A stretch of DNA of 64,000 bases from Butyricicoccus_A sp963620595. Its GTDB lineage: Bacteria; Bacillota; Clostridia; Oscillospirales; Butyricicoccaceae. The stretch covers positions 1 through 64,000 of the forward strand of contig CAVFAY010000009.1 in the NCBI GenBank assembly GCA_963620595.1, in the 5' to 3' direction. The notes below the pieces were generated by a model. The model saw only the letters and a list, made by a program, of their open reading frames with translations, did no database searches and was not told the origin of the DNA. Shown here piece after piece: positions 7,795-16,636 of the stretch. A program made the position numbers and the translations under genes. Numbering within the stretch: position 1 is the first letter of the stretch; each line of letters opens with the position of its first letter.

Positions 7795-10410
7795 TTATCG
7801 CTGATTTTGCCGCTGAATGGCATCTGCAATCTGCCGATTGACCTGATCCATCTCTTCTCGGAAAGCACGTGCGGAAACGCGCTGTGCACCGTGCGAGAAA
7901 ATAATGATCTGTTCCACACCGTCTGACGTTGCAACTCTTACATTGCGCCGTCCGCTGATTTCATAGGATACCTTCTCAATGAACATATCTGCCGTTTCCG
8001 CTTCCTTGGTGTAAACCACATGGATATTATGATAGCTGTCGATCATACCGGCGCGTCCCGGCACACGATAGGCATCAAACACCAAGATCACTTCACAGCG
8101 TCGATACGCCTGATAATTGCACAGCATGTCCATCAGCACCTGCCGCGCCGCATCCATATTATCCTTGGCGATTTCGTTTAAATCATCCCACGAGAAAATA
8201 ATATTATAGCCGTCTACCAGCAGATAATCCCGCGCCGGTTCCAGCTGACGCAGCACTTCTCTCGGCTGGTCATATCGCATAGCTTTGTGTGAGCGGAACG
8301 CTCTCGGCTGAATCGCACCATATGTGCGTTCAAAAATCTTCTTGAGTTCTTTGTCCAATTCCGCAGAACTGCTGTATGAAGCTCTTACCAGATGTGAAAT
8401 AACCTGTTCTTCTACCATTTCTTGCTTTGGCGGCTGATAGGTCAGCGGCAAATGCATATGCTGCTCGACCTCGTTCCATTTGACCGGATAGCCTGCGCCG
8501 TGCGAGCAAAATACTGAATCCGGCGTGTGTTCCAAGTCCGCCTCCGGCTGATACCCCATGCGCTCTATGACTTGTTTCGCTTCATGGCACGGGCGATAGC
8601 CATCTACCGTCAGCGAAATGCGTCCGGTGCCGCGCGTATAGGCAATGACCTCCATTGGATAATCCCGCATGGAAGAGACCGGCGCTGTGCCCGTCAAAAT
8701 AGAATAGGTGCCATCGGTCTCGGGCGGGTCAAACGTACCGCCACGCGCCGGAATGTCTGTCATGGCACGACCGATAAACTCCTGCGGCACTTCCATACGG
8801 AATGCATACCACGGCTCCAACAAAATAGATTCTGCTTTCATCAAACCCTGTCGAATGGCGCGATAGGTCGCCTGTCGAAAATCTCCGCCTTCTGTGTGCT
8901 TGGCATGTGCTCTGCCTGCAAGCAGCGTAATACGCATATCGGTAATCGGAGAGCCGGTCAATACACCTAAATGCTCTCGCTCTGCCAAATGCGTCAAAAT
9001 CAATCGCTGCCAATTGCGATCCAGCTTGTCTTCACTGCAAACCGTATCAAATTCCAAACCTGCACCGCGCTCCAATGGTTCAAGCAGTACATGTACCTCT
9101 GCATAATGCCGCAGCGGCTCAAAATGCCCCACGCCTTCAACAGGCGCCGCAATGGTTTCTTTATACACGACATTGCCTTCGCCAAAAGAAACATCCAATC
9201 CAAATCGTTCCGCAATCATGCTCTTGAGAATTTCCAATTGAATCTCGCCCATGAGCTGAATGTGAATTTCCTGCAGGCGTTCATTCCAAAAGATATGTAA
9301 TTGCGGATCCTCTTCCTCCAGCTGCTTCATTTTGCGCAGAGTAGACGGCACATCTGTGCCTTCCGGTAAAATCAACTGATAGGTCAATACCGGTGATAGA
9401 ACCGGTTCCATGGATACCGGTTCCAAGCCCAGCGCATCGCCCGGCTGCGTGCGTTTGAGTCCTGTCACCGCGCACACGCTGCCCGCTGGCACGCTATCTA
9501 CCATCTGATACTTTTCTCCGGAATACAGGCGTATCTGGTCAACCTTATCCTCCCAGACCTCTTCTTCCTGCACAGAAAGTCCTGCATTGGTGAGTACCGT
9601 TTTTACCTTCAATCCGCCGCCGGTAATTTTCATCCATGTCAAACGGTTTCCCTGCGGATCGCGGGAAATTTTATATACTTTCGCGCCAAATTCCTTGGGA
9701 TAAACCGGATCCACGGTATAGACTTCCATGCTCTGCAAAAACTCTTCCACGCCTTCCAGTTTGAGTGCAGAGCCGAAAAAGCACGGGTAAATCTTTCTGT
9801 GCACAATCGCATACCGCAGCTGTTCCTGCGTCAACGCCCCCTCTTCCAAAAAGGATTCCATCAGAGTCTCATCGCACATCGCTGCTTCTTCGTCGCGTTC
9901 CGCCGCATCTCGGTCGGATGAAAAGTCAATACAATTGTCACTCAAGCGGCTCTTGAACTGTGCAAAGACAGCATCTCGATTGGCAGTATCCAAATCCATT
10001 TTATTGATGAATACAAATGTCGGAATGCGATACTGCTCCAACAACTTCCACAAGGTCTCTGTGTGTCCCTGCACGCCTGCGCTGCCGCTGATAACCAAAA
10101 CTGCATAGTCCAGCACTTGCAGCGTTCGTTCCATCTCCGTGGAAAAATCCACATGTCCCGGTGTATCCAGCAACATGAGCCGCATGTGTTCCCGCTCTAA
10201 AATCGCCTGTTTGGAGAAAATCGTAATGCCGCGTTCGCGTTCCAAATGATAGGTATCTAAAAAGGTGTCTTGATGATCGACACGCCCTAATTTTTTCAAA
10301 TTTCCGCTCATATACAGCATAGCTTCGGAAAGAGTCGTCTTTCCTGCATCAACATGCGCCAACAGACCGACGCAAATACATTTTTTCTGTTTTTCTTCTG
10401 ATAAGCCCAT
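7795..10410 (-). CDS. EF-G-like ribosomal-protection GTPase fused to a YacP/Rae1-like NYN nuclease domain
   Basis: An 871-residue protein. Residues 10-650 resemble TetM/TetO-type ribosomal protection proteins, which are EF-G paralogues: G1 AHVDAGKTT at 18-26, G3 DTPGHVDF at about 82-89, NKMD near 135, then EF-G domains II-V. Residues about 729-871 are a YacP-like NYN/PIN domain with its acidic residues visible (LLVDGYNII, LVFDAYR, ETADMFIE, TSDGVEQ). Rae1 (YacP) of Bacillus cleaves mRNA in the ribosomal A site, and TetM-like proteins also bind the A-site region, so the fusion probably targets stalled or drug-bound ribosomes. The ATG at 10410 is chosen for its GGGAGGAG site; an ATG 11 codons upstream lacks one. 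Tetracycline resistance cannot be concluded from sequence; many clostridial relatives are not resistance genes. It is monocistronic. Confidence 0.85.
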   Translation of the reverse strand: MGLSEEKQKKCICVGLLAHVDAGKTTLSEAMLYMSGNLKKLGRVDHQDTFLDTYHLERERGITIFSKQAILEREHMRLMLLDTPGHVDFSTEMERTLQVLDYAVLVISGSAGVQGHTETLWKLLEQYRIPTFVFINKMDLDTANRDAVFAQFKSRLSDNCIDFSSDRDAAERDEEAAMCDETLMESFLEEGALTQEQLRYAIVHRKIYPCFFGSALKLEGVEEFLQSMEVYTVDPVYPKEFGAKVYKISRDPQGNRLTWMKITGGGLKVKTVLTNAGLSVQEEEVWEDKVDQIRLYSGEKYQMVDSVPAGSVCAVTGLKRTQPGDALGLEPVSMEPVLSPVLTYQLILPEGTDVPSTLRKMKQLEEEDPQLHIFWNERLQEIHIQLMGEIQLEILKSMIAERFGLDVSFGEGNVVYKETIAAPVEGVGHFEPLRHYAEVHVLLEPLERGAGLEFDTVCSEDKLDRNWQRLILTHLAEREHLGVLTGSPITDMRITLLAGRAHAKHTEGGDFRQATYRAIRQGLMKAESILLEPWYAFRMEVPQEFIGRAMTDIPARGGTFDPPETDGTYSILTGTAPVSSMRDYPMEVIAYTRGTGRISLTVDGYRPCHEAKQVIERMGYQPEADLEHTPDSVFCSHGAGYPVKWNEVEQHMHLPLTYQPPKQEMVEEQVISHLVRASYSSSAELDKELKKIFERTYGAIQPRAFRSHKAMRYDQPREVLRQLEPARDYLLVDGYNIIFSWDDLNEIAKDNMDAARQVLMDMLCNYQAYRRCEVILVFDAYRVPGRAGMIDSYHNIHVVYTKEAETADMFIEKVSYEISGRRNVRVATSDGVEQIIIFSHGAQRVSARAFREEMDQVNRQIADAIQRQNQR

Positions 10411-10611
10411 TTTGGCTCCTCCCTTCTGCTGCAATGGGTTCATTATATCACAGCTATTGTCGAAAGTCGATTTTCTTCATACAGTAGAAAAGCATCTGCA
10501 CAAGTGATATGTATCCCTAATACTGGACAAAGCATTACAATGAACAAAGGATTAAAGAGAAACTATGATGGCTGAGTCCTGTTCAATACAGGTTATCCGT
10601 CTTGGTTGCAC
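10411..10611. other. Intergenic region, nothing coding seen
   Basis: About 200 bases upstream of the EF-G-like gene and beyond the terminator of the glycosyltransferase gene. It must hold the promoter of the EF-G-like gene, but I see no strong -35/-10 pair or attenuator peptide like those before some tet(M)-type genes. Confidence 0.4.
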
Positions 10612-10646
10612 AAAAATGGCGTAGCAGTCTATAGAACTGCTACGCC
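10612..10646 (-). terminator. Terminator of the GT2 gene
   Basis: Minus strand GGCGTAGCAG/CTGCTACGCC, a perfect 10-bp stem with a nine-base loop, then ATTTTTG. Confidence 0.85.
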
Positions 10647-10677
10647 TAAAAAGTCTAACTTTTTTATGGCATCTCAA

Positions 10678-11619
10678 TCATCCAATCTGGTTATAGTCAT
10701 TGAGATTGGAATCAGAAATGATATAGTGCGGACGGTTCTTGACTTCGGTGTAGGTCTTAGCAATATACTGTCCCATAATACCTAAGCACAGCAATTGCAC
10801 GCCGCCAATAAAGACCATAATACATATCGTAGAAGCCCAGCCTGCCACCGGATCACCGCAAAGCAGCTTACGAATAATAATAAAAATCAAAAACAGCACA
10901 GAAATCAGTGTCATTGCCACACCGCTCCACGATGCAATAGAACAAGGTACCGACGAAAAGTCGATAATGCCGTTAATCGCATATTTCAGAAGTTTCCAAA
11001 AGCTCCACTTGGTCGTGCCTGCTACTCGTTCTACGTTTTCATACGGCAGCCAATATGTTCGAAATCCAATCCATCCAAAAATACCTTTGGAAAAACGGTT
11101 CTCCTCTCCCAAAGCGATAATCGCATTAACCATAGGACGAGTCATCAGACGAAAATCTCGCGCACCGTCTACAATATCTGCATCAGAAATCTTGTTGATG
11201 AGCTTATAAAACATCCGTGCACAGCGGCTGCGAATCGGTGGTTCACCCGTACGGCTGACGCGGCGCGTTGCTACACTGTCATATTCTCCAGACTTCAGAA
11301 TTTGCAGCATTTCCAGCAGCAAATCCGGCGGATCTTGCAGATCTGCATCCATAACTGCTACATAATTTCCTTTTGCATTACAAAAACCAGCATACATAGC
11401 AGCTTCCTTGCCAAAATTTCGAGAGAAAGAGATATATTTTATATGTTCGTCCTGACTCCCATAGGTCTGAAGCAGAGAAAGAGTTTTGTCAGAAGATCCG
11501 TCATTAATAAAAAGTATCTCATAGTCTTCTCCGGTTTGAGCAAGTACCCTGGTAGCTTCCGGATAAAAATGAGGAAGTGCTTCTTCCTCATTATAGCAGG
11601 GCACAATAATAGATATCAT
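10678..11619 (-). CDS. Membrane-anchored GT2 glycosyltransferase (GtrB/CsbB-like)
   Basis: A 313-residue family 2 glycosyltransferase of the DPM1/GtrB type. Residues 1-230 are the GT-A domain: IIVPCYNEEEALPHF at the N-terminus, FINDGSSDKT, the metal-binding DADLQDPPD at about 92-100, and the ENVERVAGTTKWSFWKL segment typical of polyprenyl-phosphate sugar transferases. Two membrane segments follow (about 232-257 and 267-290). Such enzymes load a sugar onto undecaprenyl phosphate on the inner face of the membrane for later wall or glycan glycosylation. No flippase or GtrA-like partner is adjacent. The donor sugar cannot be read. The gene has its own terminator and is divergent from xpt. Confidence 0.88.
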   Translation of the reverse strand: MISIIVPCYNEEEALPHFYPEATRVLAQTGEDYEILFINDGSSDKTLSLLQTYGSQDEHIKYISFSRNFGKEAAMYAGFCNAKGNYVAVMDADLQDPPDLLLEMLQILKSGEYDSVATRRVSRTGEPPIRSRCARMFYKLINKISDADIVDGARDFRLMTRPMVNAIIALGEENRFSKGIFGWIGFRTYWLPYENVERVAGTTKWSFWKLLKYAINGIIDFSSVPCSIASWSGVAMTLISVLFLIFIIIRKLLCGDPVAGWASTICIMVFIGGVQLLCLGIMGQYIAKTYTEVKNRPHYIISDSNLNDYNQIG

Positions 11620-11740
11620 AAAACATCCTCCTGTATGTCAAAGGCAAATATCAGAATAAAAACAAAGCAAGTGTCTTTTTTGTTTGTCTGTTTCTACATA
11701 TTGTATCATACATACTGCGATTAAGCAAATAGCTCTATGG

Positions 11741-11828
11741 CATAGATATCATCAAAAGAACCGAACTTTTCGGGTTGCGATGACTCCAGCTGAAAAAGCC
11801 TTGCCAGTTGGAGCGCGGACAGTCTATG
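11741..11828. other. Candidate structured RNA element between GT2 and xpt
   Basis: Outer stem CATAGA (11741) with TCTATG (11823-11828) encloses an arm TCATC...GATGA topped by a GAACC/GGGTT-type hairpin, and a nine-pair arm CTCCAGCTG/CAGTTGGAG (11784-11792 with 11805-11813; one G-U). This is a two-arm junction fold of about 88 bases. It does not match the purine, ZTP, PRPP, THF or glutamine riboswitch patterns I know. A TATAAT box for xpt lies downstream at 11932, so if transcribed on the plus strand it would be a separate RNA; on the minus strand it could lead the GT2 gene. Confidence 0.35.
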
Positions 11829-12013
11829 AAGAAAGACTCTTGGATAAGAAAAAAGAAAAGAGCTGAAAAATATGTATTGTAATCCTACAAAAAAATTCAA
11901 AAGAATTGTATGCATCTCATGGTTTTTCTGATATAATACCAGTATATATTTGTCGATTTTTTTGGTATACTGAAGTGTATATCCTATTGAATATGAATAA
12001 AGGAAGGATCATT

Positions 12014-12595
12014 ATGAATTTTTTGGAAGAACGTATCGTAAAAGACGGTATTGTAAAAGAAGGAAATATTCTGAAGGTTGACAGCTTTCTGAATCATCAG
12101 ATGGATATTGATCTGTTCAACCAGATGGGCGAGGAATTCAAGCGCCGCTTTGCGAACAAGCCAATCAACAAGATTCTCACCATCGAGGCTTCCGGTATCG
12201 GCATCGCATGTATCGTAGCAAGCCATTTCCATGTTCCGGTTGTCTTTGCCAAGAAGTCTCAGAGCATCAATATTGACGGCGATGTCTATGTTGCAGAGGT
12301 TGAATCCTTTACGCATAAGTGCAAGAATCAGGTGATTGTATCCAAGAAATTCCTGCATGAGGACGATCACGTGCTGATTATCGACGATTTTCTTGCAAAC
12401 GGCTGTGCTTTACAGGGTCTGCTGTCTATCGTTGCCCAGGCAGGCGGCACCGTAGAGGGCATCGGTATTGCCATCGAAAAGGGCTTCCAGCAGGGCGGCC
12501 GTATCATTCGCAATTTCGGTTATCAGCTGGAATCTCTGGCAATTGTAGACGGCATGGACGCTGCAAATGGAACGATTCAATTCCGCGAACAGTAA
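12014..12595 (+). CDS. xpt: Xanthine phosphoribosyltransferase
   Basis: A 193-residue enzyme that joins xanthine to PRPP to give XMP in purine salvage; cytosolic. The N-terminus MNFLEERIVKDGIVKEGNIL and the DSFLNHQMD segment are typical of Xpt. The PRPP loop is VLIIDDFLANGCALQGL at about 121-137. Length is normal. The ATG at 12014 is chosen because GGAAGG lies before it; upstream in-frame codons would add a poorly conserved extension. The next gene, the purine permease, starts 9 bases after the stop, forming the conserved xpt-pbuX pair. In Bacillus this operon has a guanine riboswitch; none of its conserved strings is visible here. Confidence 0.95.
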   Translation: MNFLEERIVKDGIVKEGNILKVDSFLNHQMDIDLFNQMGEEFKRRFANKPINKILTIEASGIGIACIVASHFHVPVVFAKKSQSINIDGDVYVAEVESFTHKCKNQVIVSKKFLHEDDHVLIIDDFLANGCALQGLLSIVAQAGGTVEGIGIAIEKGFQQGGRIIRNFGYQLESLAIVDGMDAANGTIQFREQ

Positions 12596-12604
12596 GGAGC
12601 TTTC

Positions 12605-13951
12605 ATGTATTCAACAACAAAAGCGACAGAAGCCGGTTTTACCGCTTCTATCAATCATATTTACACCCTAGACGGCAAAGTTCCACTGCTCAACGCCATT
12701 CCGTTTGGCTTACAGCATATCTTAGCTATGTTCGTCTCCAACATCGCTCCGATTTTAATCGTCGGCGGTGCCTGCGGTCTTGACAGCAAGGAAACCGCCT
12801 TGCTCATCCAAAGTGCGATGTTGATTGCCGGTATCGGCACACTGGTTCAGTTGTTTCCGTTGTTTGGAAAAATCGGTTCTGGTTTGCCCATTGTCATGGG
12901 TATCAGCTTTACTTTTGTCTCTATTTTGAGCTTTGTCGGTGCGCAGTACGGATACGGTGCCATTATGGGCGCCGTGCTCATCGGCGGCATGATTGAAGGC
13001 GTGCTCGGTTTATTCGCCAAGTATTGGATCAAACTGATCTCTCCGATTGTTTCCGCCAGTGTGGTAACAGCGATTGGTTTTTCCCTGCTCAGTGTCGGTG
13101 CAACTTCCTTTGGCGGCGGTTCTGGCAGCGAAAACTTTGGCTCTGTGGAAAACTGGATTCTCGGTGTTGTGACACTGGTTTGTTGCATCCTATTCCACGT
13201 ATTTGCCAAATCCTTCTGGAAGCAGCTCTCCGTGCTGTTCGGATTGATTGTTGGCTATATCCTCGCTATTTGTATGCATATGGTGGATTTTTCTTCCTTG
13301 GCAGGAACATCTATCATTGCTGTACCGCGTCTCATGCCATTTCACATGGAATTCCGTCTGGATGCCATCGTTTCTGTCGTATTGATTTTCTTGGTTTCTG
13401 CCACTGAAACGATTGGCGATACTTCTGCGCTTGCCGCTTCCGGTTTAGGACGCGATGTCACAGAAAAAGAAACTTCCGGTTCTATCGCCTGTGATGGTTT
13501 TATTAGCTCGCTGTCCTCGGTACTGGGATGTCTGCCGATTACTTCATTTAGTCAGAATGTCGGTCTAGTCGCAATGACCAAGGTAGTCAATCGATTCACC
13601 ATTGCAACCGGTGCAGTGATTATGATTCTTGCCGGTGTATTTCCGATGTTCGGCGCACTGCTCGCAACACTTCCGGATGCTGTGCTCGGCGGTTGTACCA
13701 TTATGATGTTCGGTACTATTGTCGTCAGTGGCTTACAGATGATAAGCAAATGCGGTTTCTCACAGCGCAACACCGTAATTGCGGCGCTCTCGCTCAGCAT
13801 CGGTCTCGGATTTACCCAGTGCACGGATCTGTTTTCTATCTTCCCGCAAATCATTCAGACGGTCTTTGCACAGAACTGTGTTGCTGTCGTCTTCGTAGTT
13901 GCTATCATTCTGAATCTGATTCTTCCGCAAAATATGGAAACTGAAAAATAA
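12605..13951 (+). CDS. pbuX: Xanthine/purine permease (NCS2 family)
   Basis: A 448-residue membrane protein of the nucleobase-cation symporter 2 family, with 12-14 membrane segments. The family signature near TM10 is present (SFSQNVGLVAMTKVVNR). The substrate-binding regions of TM3 and TM8 (GSGLPIVMGISFTFV; LVSATETIGDTSALA) fit xanthine/uracil-type carriers. Because it is translated just after xpt (stop to start 9 bases, with its own GGAG site), xanthine import is the likely job: the permease brings xanthine in and Xpt traps it as XMP. Uric acid or uracil cannot be excluded from sequence alone. A bidirectional terminator follows. Confidence 0.92.
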   Translation: MYSTTKATEAGFTASINHIYTLDGKVPLLNAIPFGLQHILAMFVSNIAPILIVGGACGLDSKETALLIQSAMLIAGIGTLVQLFPLFGKIGSGLPIVMGISFTFVSILSFVGAQYGYGAIMGAVLIGGMIEGVLGLFAKYWIKLISPIVSASVVTAIGFSLLSVGATSFGGGSGSENFGSVENWILGVVTLVCCILFHVFAKSFWKQLSVLFGLIVGYILAICMHMVDFSSLAGTSIIAVPRLMPFHMEFRLDAIVSVVLIFLVSATETIGDTSALAASGLGRDVTEKETSGSIACDGFISSLSSVLGCLPITSFSQNVGLVAMTKVVNRFTIATGAVIMILAGVFPMFGALLATLPDAVLGGCTIMMFGTIVVSGLQMISKCGFSQRNTVIAALSLSIGLGFTQCTDLFSIFPQIIQTVFAQNCVAVVFVVAIILNLILPQNMETEK

Positions 13952-13965
13952 TCTCATAGCACACA

Positions 13966-14000
13966 AAAAGCAGCTTTTCTTGTTTAGAAAAGCTGCTTTT
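13966..14000. terminator. Bidirectional terminator between pbuX and glf
   Basis: AAAAGCAGCTTTTC/GAAAAGCTGCTTTT stem, T-rich on both strands, between two convergent genes. Confidence 0.85.
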
Positions 14001-14017
14001 ATCTATTTCCCTTGTAA

Positions 14018-15130
14018 TTAAGCCAATTCCTGCCTGCTCATTTCCAGCGCCGCTGCGATGACTTGATCCATATCATAATATTTGTACTCGCCCAATCGGC
14101 CACCAAAAATTATCTGAGATTCTTGTTCTGCCAATGTTTTGTACGCCTGATAGCGCGCACCGTTTTTCTCATCGTTGACTGGATAGTACGGTTCATCTCC
14201 CGGTTTCCATTCCGAAGAATACTCTCGACTGATCACTGTTTTGGGCAAATCCTTGCCGTTTTCGTCTTTGCCGAATTCAAACCATTTGTGCTCAATAATG
14301 CGTGTCCATGGTGTCTCTCGGTCGGTATAGTTCACCGCTGCGTTGCCTTGAAAATTAGGAATATCCAATACCTCTGTCTCAAATCGTACGCTGCGGTATT
14401 CCAGATTTCCCAACTGGAAATCAAAATACGCATCAATCGGCCCAGTGTATACTACCTTGCGAGCCAATGCATCGCATGCTGCTTTATTTTCCAGATAATC
14501 GGTATTAAGCCGTACTTCTACGCCATCCAGCAAATTTTCTACCAGCTTGGTATATCCGCCAATCGGAATTCCCTGATACAGGGCGTTGAAATAATTGTTG
14601 TCAAATGTCAAGCGAACCGGAAGCCGCTTGATGATAAAGGCAGGCAATTCTTTGCAGTCACGCCCCCACTGTTTTTCTGTATAGCCCTTGACGAGCTTTT
14701 CAAAAATGTCGCGTCCCACCAGAGAAATGGCCTGCTCTTCCAAATTCTTCGGCTCGCCTTGAATCTCTGAGCGCTGTTCATCGATTTTTTTCTTTGCCTG
14801 ATCCGGTGTCACGACACCCCACATTTTGTTAAATGTGTACATGTTAAACGGCATCGAATATAACTCACCTTTGTAGTTGGCAACCGGACTGTTGGTGAAC
14901 CGGTTAAAATCAGCAAACTGCGTAATATATTCCCATACAGCTTTGTTGTTTGTGTGAAAAATATGCGCACCATACTGATGCACATGAATCCCCTCGATTT
15001 TTTCTGTATAGACATTCCCCGCTGCATGCGGACGCTTATCTATAACCAGCACAGATTTTCCTGCTTTCTTGGCTTCCTGTGCAAATACAGCACCGTACAA
15101 TCCGGCGCCGACAATTAAATAATCATACAT
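14018..15130 (-). CDS. glf: UDP-galactopyranose mutase
   Basis: A 370-residue FAD enzyme that interconverts UDP-galactopyranose and UDP-galactofuranose, the precursor for galactofuranose in surface glycans. The N-terminal FAD-binding motif is DYLIVGAGLYGAVFAQEA. It is followed by HQYGAHIFHTNNKAVWEY, the Glf signature around the flavin, and FNMYTFNKMWGV; the C-terminal GRLGEYKYYDMDQVI also matches. Length is typical. It is transcribed from a near-consensus promoter (15169-15197) and lies just downstream of a flippase gene, so a galactofuranose-containing polysaccharide is inferred. AAGGAAG precedes the ATG. Confidence 0.95.
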   Translation of the reverse strand: MYDYLIVGAGLYGAVFAQEAKKAGKSVLVIDKRPHAAGNVYTEKIEGIHVHQYGAHIFHTNNKAVWEYITQFADFNRFTNSPVANYKGELYSMPFNMYTFNKMWGVVTPDQAKKKIDEQRSEIQGEPKNLEEQAISLVGRDIFEKLVKGYTEKQWGRDCKELPAFIIKRLPVRLTFDNNYFNALYQGIPIGGYTKLVENLLDGVEVRLNTDYLENKAACDALARKVVYTGPIDAYFDFQLGNLEYRSVRFETEVLDIPNFQGNAAVNYTDRETPWTRIIEHKWFEFGKDENGKDLPKTVISREYSSEWKPGDEPYYPVNDEKNGARYQAYKTLAEQESQIIFGGRLGEYKYYDMDQVIAAALEMSRQELA

Positions 15131-15168
15131 AGATCATACTTCCTTGATTTTCTTAGAAACTGTTGTGA

Positions 15169-15197
15169 ATTATAGCCGAATTTTGTCAAGCTGTCAA
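15169..15197 (-). promoter_or_regulatory. Near-consensus sigma-A promoter of glf
   Basis: Minus strand TTGACA (15197-15192), a 17-base spacer, TATAAT (15174-15169). Both boxes are perfect. It lies 20 bases past the stop of the flippase gene, so glf can be transcribed independently. Confidence 0.85.
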
Positions 15198-15216
15198 ACT
15201 ATACAGGATGACTTTT

Positions 15217-16629
15217 TTATCGCTCACGATGCAATTTCGATTGAATCCATCGAATACTGATGCGCAGTATGTCCCGATTGGTTGCTATCGCATAGATGAT
15301 GGTAACAGCCAGTGCTCCTGCCTGAATGAACCGGTTTCCGCAGTAGTAGGTATACATCAAACAGCCGCCCATCAACAAACAGCCAATGACAACAGAACGC
15401 TTCAGCTTCATCTGCACTGTTCGATTGACATCTATGTACCGAACAAAAAACAAAATTACAAATGCTGCCAAGGTTGAAACCGATGCCGCAAAAATGTGAA
15501 TTTTCTGAATGAGCAGCAAATCTACAGTAATATTGATAATTGCTGCCGAAATAGACGTCTGCGCAATCTTTTTTGCATTTTTCTGCGCGACATAAATGCA
15601 GCTGTACAATCCAACCAACACGCGAAACAACATCGCATACAGCAAAATTAAAATCTGCGGATACGCGTCATGATACTTGGCATCAATGAATACCGGAAAG
15701 AAAAACGGCATACAGGCAACCATGCCAAAACATCCCGCAGCAAACATCTGAAACATGGCATTCATGGTCTCTGTCAAAAATTCATCGCGGTCTGCATCCA
15801 TATAATGCAGAGATACCGTTTCCGACCAAGATAAATTTAAAATATTATAAAAATTAACAAAAACATTGGAAAATTTATTGGCAATGGAATAGATACCGTT
15901 TGCCGCTGCGCCAAGGAAATACGAGACAATGGTTCGATCCGAGGCGTTGACCACCCACCATGCCAAATTATTTGGTACCAACGGAACAGAATACGCACCG
16001 ATTTCTCGAAACACTGCCGGTTTGATGCATCGAAAAGAAAGATACCGTCTGCAATCGGATGCCGCGATGAGATATAGCAACGTTAAGATCTGCGCGAGGA
16101 GAGTAGAAACAAACAATCCGGTCAATCCCCCATGCAGAAATGCCAGCGCAACGACATTGAACAGCGCCGTTGCAGTCGCCGCGATAAATGATGCAACCGT
16201 ATATACCACGCTTTTTCCCAAACCGCGCACAAACTGCATAAGCATGGCGTTAAACACCTGCAAAATAACATATATAATCAAAAAATATGCATGTTTTACA
16301 TGCAGAATCGGCTGAATCAGTGCAAACAAGATAATATATCCGATGCATTGGACAGCACTGCAAAACAGCAGCGTGGAAAACAGCACGCAATGCCGCTGGG
16401 TGTTGCCTCGATCATCCAGCATGAAGCGAAATAATCCCTGACTGAGCTGCCAACCGACAAGCGGCAGCAAAAGCATTGAATATGTGAGCATCAAGTCGAA
16501 ACTGCCGTATGAATCGGTCGACAGCATTGCCGTGTAAAACGGCAGCAACAGAAAGTTGATGCACTGCGTACACACTTTGCCAACGGTCAATATTGCGGTA
16601 TTCTTCGCTAATTCTTTTCGCCGTCCCAT
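15217..16629 (-). CDS. Polysaccharide flippase (MOP superfamily, Wzx-like)
   Basis: A 470-residue membrane protein with 12-14 hydrophobic segments and the MATE/Wzx-type N-terminus (KNTAILTVGKVCTQCINFLL, then LPFYTAMLSTDSYGSFDL). Wzx flippases move undecaprenyl-linked repeat units from the inner to the outer leaflet of the membrane. SDRTIVSYFLGAAANGIYSI is the conserved mid-protein segment of the family. The gene starts 7 bases after the NUDIX gene and has its own GAGGAG site, so the two are co-transcribed; glf follows. With glf nearby it probably exports a galactofuranose-containing glycan. The expected Wzy polymerase and further glycosyltransferases are not in the window. Confidence 0.88.
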   Translation of the reverse strand: MGRRKELAKNTAILTVGKVCTQCINFLLLPFYTAMLSTDSYGSFDLMLTYSMLLLPLVGWQLSQGLFRFMLDDRGNTQRHCVLFSTLLFCSAVQCIGYIILFALIQPILHVKHAYFLIIYVILQVFNAMLMQFVRGLGKSVVYTVASFIAATATALFNVVALAFLHGGLTGLFVSTLLAQILTLLYLIAASDCRRYLSFRCIKPAVFREIGAYSVPLVPNNLAWWVVNASDRTIVSYFLGAAANGIYSIANKFSNVFVNFYNILNLSWSETVSLHYMDADRDEFLTETMNAMFQMFAAGCFGMVACMPFFFPVFIDAKYHDAYPQILILLYAMLFRVLVGLYSCIYVAQKNAKKIAQTSISAAIINITVDLLLIQKIHIFAASVSTLAAFVILFFVRYIDVNRTVQMKLKRSVVIGCLLMGGCLMYTYYCGNRFIQAGALAVTIIYAIATNRDILRISIRWIQSKLHRER

Positions 16630-16636
16630 GTTCTCC

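Noticed and set aside
7795..10410. Calling the EF-G-like gene a tetracycline resistance determinant
   Set aside because: Similarity to the TetM group is clear, but the NYN fusion and chromosomal setting fit a housekeeping paralogue; resistance cannot be read from sequence.
11684..11866. 60-codon plus-strand frame upstream of xpt
   Set aside because: No ribosome binding site, and it overlaps the folded element at 11741-11828.
11906..12013. Guanine (purine) riboswitch expected before xpt
   Set aside because: None of the conserved joining-region strings is present in 11620-12013.
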